A stretch of 64,000 bases of DNA, taken from contig JAJXRJ010000009.1 in NCBI GenBank assembly GCA_021629085.1, forward strand, positions 1 to 64,000, read 5' to 3'. The notes under the pieces were generated by a model. It was not told where the DNA came from and searched no databases. It saw only the letters and a program-made list of their open reading frames with translations. Shown here one piece after another: positions 34,585 through 42,020 of the stretch (position 1 is its first letter; each line of letters opens with the position of its first letter). The position numbers were made by a program, and so were the translations under genes. The DNA comes from Oscillospiraceae bacterium (GTDB taxonomy: Bacteria > Bacillota > Clostridia > UMGS1810).

Positions 34585-36021
34585 TTGAAAAAAATCCGGA
34601 AATTTGATACACAGGTACAGCATTTAAAATACAAGGTGCTGCGCGAGGTGGCCCGTTACGCGTTTGACGGCAAGCTCTCCCGCGCCTATGTGGAGATTCC
34701 CAAAAAAATTGTCTCCGGCACAGAGGCCACCATGCGCTGCTGCGTCTACAAAGAGCGCGCCATTGTGGAGGAGCGCATTGCGCTTGCCATGGGCGGCGAC
34801 AAAGAAAACCCCAATGTGATTGAGGTGTTAAACATTGCGTGCGACGAGTGCCCGGTGGGCGGGTTTGAAGTGACGGACGCCTGCCGCGGCTGCATTGCGC
34901 ACCGGTGTGAGGACGTGTGCCCGGTGGGGGCCATCTCGTTTGACAAAAACCAAAAGTGCCACATCAACAAGGAAAAATGCGTGGAGTGCGGCAGGTGCGC
35001 GTCGGTGTGCCCATACAGCGCCATTACAAACTTCAAGCGCCCGTGTGAAAACGCCTGCAAAATCAAGGCCATCCACATGGACGACAACAAAAAGGCCGCC
35101 ATTGACAACGGCAAGTGTATTTCATGCGGCGCTTGCGTATACCAGTGCCCGTTCGGCGCCATTATGGATAAGTCGTACATCTTAGACGTGATTTCCCTGT
35201 TAAAGGACAGCGCCGGCGGCAAGGGCAAGGTGTATGCGGTGGTGGCGCCCTCTATCTCCAGCCAGTTTTCCTACGCCAAGCTGGGGCAGGTGATTGCCGC
35301 CATCAAAAAGCTGGGCTTTTTTAGCGTGGTAGAGGCCGCTTTGGGCGCGGACATGGTGGCGTATGCAGAGGGGGCGGAGCTTTGTGAAAAGGGGTTTTTA
35401 ACCAGCTCCTGCTGCCCGGCGTTTGTGGATTATATCAAAAAACAGTTCCCCGATTTGGCAAAGCATATCTCGCACAACCTGTCGCCCATGGCCACCATTG
35501 CAAAGTACATCAAGGAGACGGATGCCGACGCGAAAATTGTGTTTATCGGCCCGTGCACCGCCAAAAAGATGGAGATTTTGCAGGATTCGGTCAAGCCCTA
35601 TGTGGACAGCGTGCTCACCTTTGAGGAATTGCAGGCGCTCATTGACAGCCGCGACATTGCGGTGGAGGAGCTTCATGAGGATGTTTTGGACAACGCATCC
35701 TATTACGGGCGGATTTTTGCCCGCAGCGGCGGATTGGCGGATGCGGTGCGCCAGTCGCTCAAGGAACAGGGGCTGGATCAGACGTTTGACTATCAGCCCA
35801 TCTCGTGTGACGGCATTGAACAGTGCCGGATGGCGCTTTTGAAAAAATCGAAAAACGCGCTCAAAGAGAATTTTATTGAGGGCATGGCGTGCACCGGCGG
35901 GTGTATTGGCGGCGCGGGCTGCCTGACCCATGAGGAAAAGAGCAAAAAAGAAGTGGATAAATATGGCATGGAAGCGAAGGAAAAGACCATTTCAGACGCC
36001 ATTGGCGTTTTGGGGAAATAA
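34585..36021 (+). CDS. [FeFe]-hydrogenase (HfsD-like)
   Basis: A 478-residue [FeFe]-hydrogenase. An N-terminal segment rich in Cys is followed by ferredoxin-type [4Fe-4S] motifs (Cys132/135/138/142 and Cys178/181/184/188, plus extra Cys near 86-112). The H-cluster domain has TSSCCPAF (Cys276-277), GPCTAKK (Cys324) and EGMACTGGC (Cys436 and Cys440). This set is closer to the catalytic consensus than its neighbour's, so it is the likelier H2 producer. The start is TTG at 34585 after GGAGATAA. It is the last gene of the operon and ends at a strong terminator. Confidence 0.92.
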   Translation: MKKIRKFDTQVQHLKYKVLREVARYAFDGKLSRAYVEIPKKIVSGTEATMRCCVYKERAIVEERIALAMGGDKENPNVIEVLNIACDECPVGGFEVTDACRGCIAHRCEDVCPVGAISFDKNQKCHINKEKCVECGRCASVCPYSAITNFKRPCENACKIKAIHMDDNKKAAIDNGKCISCGACVYQCPFGAIMDKSYILDVISLLKDSAGGKGKVYAVVAPSISSQFSYAKLGQVIAAIKKLGFFSVVEAALGADMVAYAEGAELCEKGFLTSSCCPAFVDYIKKQFPDLAKHISHNLSPMATIAKYIKETDADAKIVFIGPCTAKKMEILQDSVKPYVDSVLTFEELQALIDSRDIAVEELHEDVLDNASYYGRIFARSGGLADAVRQSLKEQGLDQTFDYQPISCDGIEQCRMALLKKSKNALKENFIEGMACTGGCIGGAGCLTHEEKSKKEVDKYGMEAKEKTISDAIGVLGK

Positions 36022-36044
36022 ATTGTTCCCAAAAAGGAAGGGAT

Positions 36045-36080
36045 AAAAAAGACGGATGCAATTTTACATCCGTCTTTTTT
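36045..36080. terminator. Bidirectional terminator after the hydrogenase operon
   Basis: AAAAAAGACGGATG (36045-36058) and CATCCGTCTTTTTT (36067-36080) form a 14-bp stem with an 8-base loop. The A run and T run let it serve both strands, which suggests that a minus-strand gene once converged here. Confidence 0.93.
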
Positions 36081-36084
36081 AACG

Positions 36085-36183
36085 TCAGCAGTCTTTCATG
36101 CCCATTCCAAATTTCTTCTTGTGGTTGAGCTTTTCTTCCACCATGCGGAGCGCTTCACCGAAACAGAATGATACAAGTAAAAA
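36085..36183 (-). pseudogene. 3' remnant of an interrupted minus-strand gene
   Basis: Reading from the stop at 36087-36085 upstream gives an open frame ending FGEALRMVEEKLNHKKKF and then GMGMKDC. It stops next to the shared terminator as a real gene would, but no start codon with a ribosome site fits and the frame runs straight into the recombinase terminator. I take it as the tail of a host gene cut by insertion of the mobile element. The family is not recognised. A junction should lie between about 36140 and 36190. Confidence 0.45.
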
Positions 36184-36189
36184 TATCTT

Positions 36190-36215
36190 AAAAAACGGCG
36201 TTATATAAATACGCC
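36190..36215 (-). terminator. Terminator of the serine recombinase gene
   Basis: On the minus strand GGCGT (36215-36211) pairs with ACGCC (36201-36197) directly after the stop codon, and GTTTTTT follows. Confidence 0.7.
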
Positions 36216-37727
36216 TTAAATGTTCCAAGTTATCTCTATATTGCCGTCGGCAATACGTATAACTTTAATCAATGTGTCAACAACAGATTGCTTATCTTCA
36301 TAGCTGATACTATCCCAAGTTTCAACGTGGTTGGTTACTGTTTCTATATCTTTTGCATTTTGATTATGGGTAAGTGATACTATTTCTTCTTGAAGATTTT
36401 TTCTCTCTGTATCTAACTGTTCAACCTTTTTGTTGATGTATTCCATTAAAACAGTATTTGCCCCGACCACTTTGGAAAGCAGATCGTCAATCTCTTTGTC
36501 TATTTCAGACAAACGTATTTTATTTTCATTGACTTTTGGCTTGCTTTTTTGTTCGGATTGATAAGTAAGCGTTTTGAATTCTGATAATTTTTCTCGAATC
36601 GCCTTTATAATATAATCTTCTAATACATCAGCATAAACTGTGCCGCCTGTACCTTGACAATTCGCTTTTTTTGTTGCGAGAGATGTCGCACATACAAAAT
36701 ATCTGTGCCATTTCGTATTTGCTTTCACAATCGTAAGACCATAACCGCATTTTCCGCATTTTACTTTGCCGACCAGCCATGAAGTTTTCGCTTTGCACGT
36801 TTGCGTTGATTGTCTGTTATTCAAGCAGCGCAAACGGCATTTTATCCAATCTTTTGAAGAAACAATCCCCTGATGAGGCGCCAGTACAATTTCCTTATCG
36901 GTTAAATCAAGCTGCTTTCTTGTTTTAGACTTATTCCCCTGATATAGATAACACGCATTATATCCGGTAAAATCCGAAACAGGATTTATAACATTTGCAC
37001 CTTGACTAATAAAAAAGTCATACACATCTGCGTCTGCCATTACATATACAGGATTGCGAAGCATATCGCTGATTCTGCCTACGCTCCACATTCCACCTCG
37101 AAGATTTTTTATTCCATGTTCATTAAAGTATGCAATAATATCACCAAGTGAATGTTTACTGTCGGAATACATAGAATACATCAGCCTTATTTGTTCTGCT
37201 TCTTCTGGGACAGGAACGTATTTAGACGTTTTTATACCGTCTATTACGGTGCTTGTTTTTGAGAAACCATACGGAATGCGCCCTCCCATATAGAAACCCC
37301 GCTTACTCCGTGAGTAATAAGCATCGGCAACTCTTTTTTGTATTGTTTCGCGCTCAAGCTGTGCAAAGACAATACAGATATTCAGCATCGCCCGTCCGAT
37401 AGGTGTTGACGTATCAAACCGCTCTGTTGACGAAACAAACTCGACATTGTATTGCCCAAATATGTCCATCATATTTGCAAAGTCTAAGATAGAACGGCTA
37501 ATACGGTCTAACTTATAGACGATAACTCTTGAGACGTTGCCTTCCTTAATGTTGCTCATCATTTCTTCAAAACCGGGACGGTTAGTATTTTTGCCGCTGT
37601 ATCCCTTATCTGAATATACTTTATACGGATTACCGCGTGTCTCATACTTGCAGTATTCAAGCTGACTTTCTACTGATATACTGTCCGCTTTGTCAATAGA
37701 TTGTCGTGTATATATAGCGTCAAACAT
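36216..37727 (-). CDS. Large serine recombinase (site-specific integrase, TndX/TnpX-like)
   Basis: A 503-residue large serine recombinase. The resolvase domain (about 1-145) has the nucleophile Ser10 in YTRQS, with the conserved arginines in KLDRISRS. A recombinase domain follows (IPYGFSK onward), then a zinc ribbon with CGKCGYG and a further Cys pair (about 316-370), and a coiled coil (about 385-465) as in integrases of Tn4451/Tn5397-type elements. Excision and integration of the element at 36.1 kb onward would be its job. It reads outward toward the junction, as is usual. Promoter at 37777-37805, terminator directly after the stop. Its AT-rich composition differs from the chromosomal genes to the left. 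Confidence 0.93.
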   Translation of the reverse strand: MFDAIYTRQSIDKADSISVESQLEYCKYETRGNPYKVYSDKGYSGKNTNRPGFEEMMSNIKEGNVSRVIVYKLDRISRSILDFANMMDIFGQYNVEFVSSTERFDTSTPIGRAMLNICIVFAQLERETIQKRVADAYYSRSKRGFYMGGRIPYGFSKTSTVIDGIKTSKYVPVPEEAEQIRLMYSMYSDSKHSLGDIIAYFNEHGIKNLRGGMWSVGRISDMLRNPVYVMADADVYDFFISQGANVINPVSDFTGYNACYLYQGNKSKTRKQLDLTDKEIVLAPHQGIVSSKDWIKCRLRCLNNRQSTQTCKAKTSWLVGKVKCGKCGYGLTIVKANTKWHRYFVCATSLATKKANCQGTGGTVYADVLEDYIIKAIREKLSEFKTLTYQSEQKSKPKVNENKIRLSEIDKEIDDLLSKVVGANTVLMEYINKKVEQLDTERKNLQEEIVSLTHNQNAKDIETVTNHVETWDSISYEDKQSVVDTLIKVIRIADGNIEITWNI

Positions 37728-37776
37728 CGTATACCTCCATAACGATGTTATGATATGAGCCGCCCATATTACTCAT

Positions 37777-37805
37777 ATTATAACGTGCTATATCATAACT
37801 TTCAA
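37777..37805 (-). promoter_or_regulatory. Promoter of the recombinase gene
   Basis: Minus strand: TTGAAA (37805-37800), a 17-base spacer, TATAAT (37782-37777). The -35 overlaps the end of the small gene upstream. An inverted repeat CATAAC-GTTATG lies just before the ribosome site (about 37739-37753) and could be a control site. Confidence 0.82.
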
Positions 37806-37972
37806 TGCCTAATTGCATACTTTTTGAAAACATCAAAAAGTTTTCTTTCTATTTCAGACTTTATTTCTTTATATTTATCTGAATGTTTAGGGCGAAAATT
37901 TGTGATTATAAAATTCATTTTATCTATAGATATTTTACTTGTATCAGTTAAATATGCCATATTGTCGTTCAT
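37802..37972 (-). CDS. Small element-borne protein upstream of the recombinase (TnpW-like?)
   Basis: A 56-residue reading frame, MNDNMAYLTDTSKIS onward, with a lysine-rich helical C-terminal half containing EIKSEIERKLFDVFKK. The ATG at 37972 has a perfect AGGAGG seven bases before it, which is why the longer upstream frame is rejected. Small proteins of this size and shape (a beta strand and then EIKxxIxRxI helix) commonly precede recombinase genes in Clostridial elements and are annotated TnpW. The resemblance is weak; the call as a real gene rests mainly on the ribosome site and position. Confidence 0.6.
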   Translation of the reverse strand: MNDNMAYLTDTSKISIDKMNFIITNFRPKHSDKYKEIKSEIERKLFDVFKKYAIRH

Positions 37973-38275
37973 TTGGATACCTCCTGTGAGAAAGAGATAA
38001 TACATCTTATGAAAGACAGCAAGTACACTATTACAAATATAGTTACAGCAAATACAAACGGCGCCGGCTGCGCTCCACGGGCTTGCGCAATGTATTTCAT
38101 ACATTGTCGCAGGCACCCCTGCACGGTTCTCGTCCAGCCGCCCAATGCCGTGACGCGTTCAAGGCGGGAGTATCATTATACCGTCTGTGCGTCATGGCTT
38201 GCAGGCTGCCAATCCTGCAATTACGGTAAAATGGTTCTCGCTCGGTCTTAGGACAGATAAAAAGAAAGGGGGGTA
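37973..38275. other. Region without a recognised gene
   Basis: Between the small gene and the next ribosome site. It contains a GC-rich inverted segment around 38060-38090 and no reading frame with a proper start. An open plus-strand frame (37973-38251) lacks a ribosome site and looks fortuitous. The stretch could be a conserved non-coding part of the element. Confidence 0.4.
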
Positions 38276-38416
38276 ATGATGAAACAAAAATCGTTTGTCC
38301 TGACGTCTCGGCGCATTTTCTGTAAAGCTCGGCACGGACGGAATGTGTTTGTTTGCCTATTCTGCGGAAAATCCGCTTTCTTTGTCAAAGAACAATCGGC
38401 ATTTATCAGCCTGTAA
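38276..38416 (+). CDS. Possible 46-residue cysteine-containing protein
   Basis: MMKQKSFVLTSRRIFCKARH and onward, with CLFCGKS in the middle (a CxxC pair plus an earlier Cys). A strong purine-rich ribosome site (AAAGAAAGGGGGG) ends a few bases before the ATG. It lies on the strand opposite to its neighbours. It could be a small zinc-ribbon protein of the Tn916-type region. It could also be chance; nothing but the start signals supports it. Confidence 0.35.
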   Translation: MMKQKSFVLTSRRIFCKARHGRNVFVCLFCGKSAFFVKEQSAFISL

Positions 38417-38501
38417 AAACACATTTCTTAAAATGTGCTTTTACGGAATGATAACCAAGGCAGGGAGCACGGAAAGGGAAACGTGCTCCCGCCTCGGAAT
38501 G

Positions 38502-38741
38502 TTATACCGGCAAGATTTTGAAATCTGCTACAATGCAGTAAATCAACCGTGCTTCCAGACGCAGGCGTATTTCCTCATCAACATAATAAACTTTGTTTCC
38601 ACATTCGTCTGTAAGCGTTCTTGTCGCCAAACTGCGTATGTACCGCTGGTAGTGGTTTAATACAGCGCCTAAAGCCTGTCCGTCACCGCTTTTTGCGGCA
38701 AAAATAACCGATAAAGGCAGATTTTTCACGTTTGCGGCCAT
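38502..38741 (-). CDS. Helix-turn-helix protein, Tn916 Orf8-like
   Basis: A 79-residue protein like the HTH_16 family found beside the sigma factor gene in Tn916-type elements (Orf8). Features are LSVIFAAKSGDGQALGAVLNHYQRYI, similar to the sigma-70 region 2 start, and DEEIRLRLEARLIYCI. It overlaps the sigma gene by 16 bases and has GGAGGG before its ATG, so translation is likely coupled. Role: regulatory protein for transfer genes, by analogy. Confidence 0.85.
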   Translation of the reverse strand: MAANVKNLPLSVIFAAKSGDGQALGAVLNHYQRYIRSLATRTLTDECGNKVYYVDEEIRLRLEARLIYCIVADFKILPV

Positions 38742-39166
38742 TCAAAACCCTCCTTTTCCAGATATTTGCGCATCAGTTTCAGTATGTAGGCACGGCGTTT
38801 TGAAATGTTTTGTCTTACTGTGTCAAGTTCTTTCCCGATTTCAGCGTCCGTCATTTCAAGGAAGTATGACAGCAGAATGACGTCCCTTTTATCCGCCGGA
38901 AGTTTTTCCAACGCTTCCGCCAGAAAATCGCCGTTGACAACTACCTCTTTTCCGTGAACATTGAATACATGCTCCGAATTAAAGTAATTATCGTATACCG
39001 CCAATTCGGAAAGTTCTTTATCAGAAAGTTCGTCAAACACCTTTTCTTTTACCGCCTGATTACTTAATTCCCGATAGATGTATTTTGCTTCGTTCTTCAA
39101 AACACGGGTGCAAAAACCGCCGAATTGATTTTGTATGCGCTCCTCATAAGACTTGGATTTTTTCAT
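38726..39166 (-). CDS. Sigma-70 family factor, Tn916 Orf7-like
   Basis: A 146-residue small sigma-like protein. The C-terminal half contains a region 4 helix-turn-helix: LPADKRDVILLSYFLEMTDAEIGKELDTVRQNISKRRAYIL. The N-terminal part aligns with Orf7 of Tn916, which with Orf8 controls transfer of that element. ATG at 39166 has AAAGGAGGTGA upstream. The presence of this pair without the rest of Tn916 suggests a remnant or a mosaic element. Confidence 0.88.
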   Translation of the reverse strand: MKKSKSYEERIQNQFGGFCTRVLKNEAKYIYRELSNQAVKEKVFDELSDKELSELAVYDNYFNSEHVFNVHGKEVVVNGDFLAEALEKLPADKRDVILLSYFLEMTDAEIGKELDTVRQNISKRRAYILKLMRKYLEKEGFEWPQT

Positions 39167-39333
39167 TTTCTCACCTCCTTTCTTTGCGAAAGTCGGTGTT
39201 GTTTTTCCCTTTCATTTAAGGAGTGCAAAACATGTCCTTTTGGCAACTCGGAAATTAAAAAAAGTTAAAAATTTTTCAGAATAGATTTCTTATAGCCTCA
39301 AATCAAGAGGGGCGCACGCTGATTAAAAAGCCG

Positions 39334-39391
39334 GCAAAAAAAAGAAAAAAGCCGTCCGCAGGAAAGTAAAACCTTCCTGCGAACGGCTTTC
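39334..39391 (-). terminator. Terminator of the surface-protein operon
   Basis: On the minus strand a long stem (GCCGTTCGCAGGAA pairing with TTTCCTGCGGACGGC, one mismatch) with a short loop is followed by TTTTTTC and eight T. It lies about 40 bases after the stop of the last BspA-SLH gene. Confidence 0.9.
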
Positions 39392-39432
39392 GCTGTATCT
39401 TTCTGCCTTCGTTTGCGAAGGCGTATTATTTA

Positions 39433-41907
39433 TTACTTTTCCAAAAACCGCTGCAAAATCACTGCGGCTTCTGCGCGGGTGGTAGCACCCTGCGGGTCAA
39501 GGACGCCGTCGCCCTTGCCGGAGATGAGCCCTGCGCCGACCGCCCAGGACACGCCCTCCTGCGCCCAGTTTGACAGCGCGCCCGTGTCGCCGAACTGCGA
39601 CAGGTCGCCACGCCCGGAAGTTTCCATACCCTTAAAGCCCGCATACCGCTGGAAAATGGCGGCAAGCTGCTCGCGGGTGATACGGTCGTCCGGGGCAAAG
39701 GTGGAGGCGTCATAGCCCTGTACAATGCCGTTGACGTTCGCCCATGCCACCGCCTTGGCGTACCACGCATCCGCCGGTACGTCCGCAAAGGCGCTTGCAC
39801 TTGCCGAAGGCTCGCCCGCGGCCCGCCACAGCACCGTCACCAGCATACCGCGGGTAACAGGTTCATTGGGCGCGAACGAGGTGTCCGACACGCCGGAAAA
39901 GAGGCCGTTATTCACCACGTACTCCACCGCGCCTGCAAACCAGTTGTTCGTCCGCACATCGGTAAAGGAGCCGACCATTGGCGCGACGCTTGACGGCGCA
40001 GAGGGCAGCCCTTCCAGCATGGATTCATCAAAGATGACAATCTTCAAATGCTCATCAAAGCCTTCATCAACGCCGTTGAAGGGGACGTAAACATCCATAT
40101 TGGGTATGGCCACCACGCCTGCGCCAGCGCCGCCGATATGGGTATTGGGGAACACCCGTTCCGCATTGGGCATCAGGATGGTCCCGCTGCCCGGCTGGAT
40201 GGCGCCATAAGATAATATATCAACGCCCCCATAGCCGTAAAAGCCTTCTACAACCTTTACCCGGTTCAGGTTTATGATGGGAATAGCACTCGACGTCAGT
40301 CTATGGACATTGAGGATGGTATCCGGCAATGTCAGGGCGTCCATCTGGCAGTCATACAAAAAGTCCTCCCATGTGGTGATGGCGGCTGACCAGTTGGTGA
40401 TCTGGCCGATGTTGTTATTCGTAAACGCCGCCCAGTCCATATATTCCAGACTGTCTGGCAGACGGACGTCCATTTTTTGGGATGAGCCGGTATTGATATG
40501 GGCAAAAGCCTTTTGCCCGATATACTTCACGCCGTTGGGGATTTCCAGATAGCCGATGTCGATTTGATAATCGCTTTCAAACGCATTCATGCCGATATAG
40601 GTCAGGGCGTCAGGCAAATCGCGCAGGGCGCTTTTGGGGACGCCTCGGTGTCCGTTTGGAACATCATCAATATAGGTGACGCTTTCCGGCAGGGTAAAAT
40701 CATCTAATTCGTACATCCTGCTGGGAAACGCGTCCGGTCCGATATAGCGCAGCCCGTCCGGGAGGGACATGGTGGTGTCATAGTGGCTGGATTGCCATTC
40801 CATTATTCCCAGCGTACCGGGACGGACATCGACATGGAGCGGTGTCCAGGGATCCAGTTCGGTTTCCTTAAAGCAGAATACGCGGCCAAGATAGTTTTCA
40901 CCACCTGGAAGGTTCTCCCAATACGGTGTTCTCTCAAGACTTCCCGGATAAAGGACTTCCAGTGTGCCGGGGAAGCTGATGCTGTCAAGCGAGCTGCAGC
41001 CGGCAAATGCGTTATCGCCGATTTTTTTCAGCCCCTCCGGCAGCACGACATTGTTCAGGCTGGCGCAGCCGCCAAAGGCTCCAAACCCAATCTCTTTTAA
41101 GCCGCTGCCAAAGTTTACCGTAGTTAGTTCCGACTGCGCGCCAAAAGCGCTTTCCGCAATGTATTCCACGCTGTCCGGTAACGTGACAGAGGTAACCTTA
41201 GAATTTTCAGTGCGGGCAAGGGAGAAGGCATCGGTGGCAATGCCCCTGACGCCATCCGGTACGGTAACCACAGGATCGTCCCCAAAATAGCATACCAGCT
41301 CTCCGCCGATGACAATAAAGGGGTCGCCGCCGTCCCACACACGTTCCATCAGATTATATACCATTTCGGTGCCGAGGAACGCATTGGCGCCGATATATTC
41401 CACGCCGGCAGGGATGGTAAAATTGTCTACCTTGCAGTTCTTGAAAGCGCTCTCACCGATGGATTTCAACGTGGAGGGCAGGTTGATTTCCGACAAATCC
41501 AGGGCGCTTGCAAACGCATTATCTCCAATGGTTTCCAGGCCTTCCGGCAGCGTAACCTTCTTCAAATTAACCACAGGAGCCGTGCTGGGGTAATAGGCAA
41601 ATCTTTCAATGTATTTCACGGTGTCTGGTACAATGACGGTTTCCACCGTGTTGTCGTAGTAGGGTGGAAGATTAAGATCGCCAATCCCCACCACGGTGTA
41701 GCCGTTGATTTGCGAGGGAATCACCAGGTCGGTTTCCGTGCCGTTATAGCCCATGATTTCAATGGTGTCCTCGGTGACAAAGCGATAGTCAAAGACAGCG
41801 CCGGGATCCTCCGCCGCAAACGCCGCCATGGGCGTCAGGCTCAGCAGCATACACAGGGCAAGCAGCACGCCCCATATGCGTTTGGTAATAGTTTTTGTTG
41901 TTTGCAT
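39433..41907 (-). CDS. BspA-type leucine-rich repeat surface protein with three SLH domains (copy 1)
   Basis: An 824-residue exported protein: signal peptide (about 1-32, ending AFAAED), a long array of BspA/LRR_5 repeats of about 23 residues (about 45-640; recognisable by LPEGLETIGDNAFA, LPSTLKSIGESAFKNC, LPDSVEYIAESAFG), and three SLH domains in the last 180 residues with TRGM, TREQ and TRAE cores. SLH domains bind pyruvylated wall polymers; BspA repeats in other species bind host matrix or other cells. The ATG at 41907 follows AAGGAGATG. It is the last gene of the operon. Its first 30 and last 190 codons are almost identical to copies 2 and 3, while the LRR middle has diverged. Confidence 0.92.
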   Translation of the reverse strand: MQTTKTITKRIWGVLLALCMLLSLTPMAAFAAEDPGAVFDYRFVTEDTIEIMGYNGTETDLVIPSQINGYTVVGIGDLNLPPYYDNTVETVIVPDTVKYIERFAYYPSTAPVVNLKKVTLPEGLETIGDNAFASALDLSEINLPSTLKSIGESAFKNCKVDNFTIPAGVEYIGANAFLGTEMVYNLMERVWDGGDPFIVIGGELVCYFGDDPVVTVPDGVRGIATDAFSLARTENSKVTSVTLPDSVEYIAESAFGAQSELTTVNFGSGLKEIGFGAFGGCASLNNVVLPEGLKKIGDNAFAGCSSLDSISFPGTLEVLYPGSLERTPYWENLPGGENYLGRVFCFKETELDPWTPLHVDVRPGTLGIMEWQSSHYDTTMSLPDGLRYIGPDAFPSRMYELDDFTLPESVTYIDDVPNGHRGVPKSALRDLPDALTYIGMNAFESDYQIDIGYLEIPNGVKYIGQKAFAHINTGSSQKMDVRLPDSLEYMDWAAFTNNNIGQITNWSAAITTWEDFLYDCQMDALTLPDTILNVHRLTSSAIPIINLNRVKVVEGFYGYGGVDILSYGAIQPGSGTILMPNAERVFPNTHIGGAGAGVVAIPNMDVYVPFNGVDEGFDEHLKIVIFDESMLEGLPSAPSSVAPMVGSFTDVRTNNWFAGAVEYVVNNGLFSGVSDTSFAPNEPVTRGMLVTVLWRAAGEPSASASAFADVPADAWYAKAVAWANVNGIVQGYDASTFAPDDRITREQLAAIFQRYAGFKGMETSGRGDLSQFGDTGALSNWAQEGVSWAVGAGLISGKGDGVLDPQGATTRAEAAVILQRFLEK

Positions 41908-42020
41908 AAGAACATCTCCTTATATACATTGTTATTTCAAAAACTGTCCCCGTGTTTTCCGTCTGAAGGATTCCGGCCGGAGGAGCGGATACCCCTCCAG
42001 CCGGAACACATCGTTCCTGT
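41908..42020. repeat. Spacer repeat, copy A (near-identical to 44478-44590)
   Basis: A 113-base intergenic spacer that matches the one at 44478-44590 with about three differences by eye. It carries a GC-rich hairpin (41971-42006: TTCCGGCCGGAGG paired with CCTCCAGCCGGAA) without a T tract, and the AAGGAGATG ribosome site of copy 1. Confidence 0.9.

Noticed and set aside
37754..38000. Plus-strand 81-codon frame opposite the recombinase promoter region
   Set aside because: Ser/Ile/Phe-rich antisense frame over the small minus-strand gene, no ribosome site.
37973..38251. Plus-strand frame of 92 codons
   Set aside because: No ribosome site; it starts in the leader of the opposite small gene; Cys-rich odd composition looks fortuitous.
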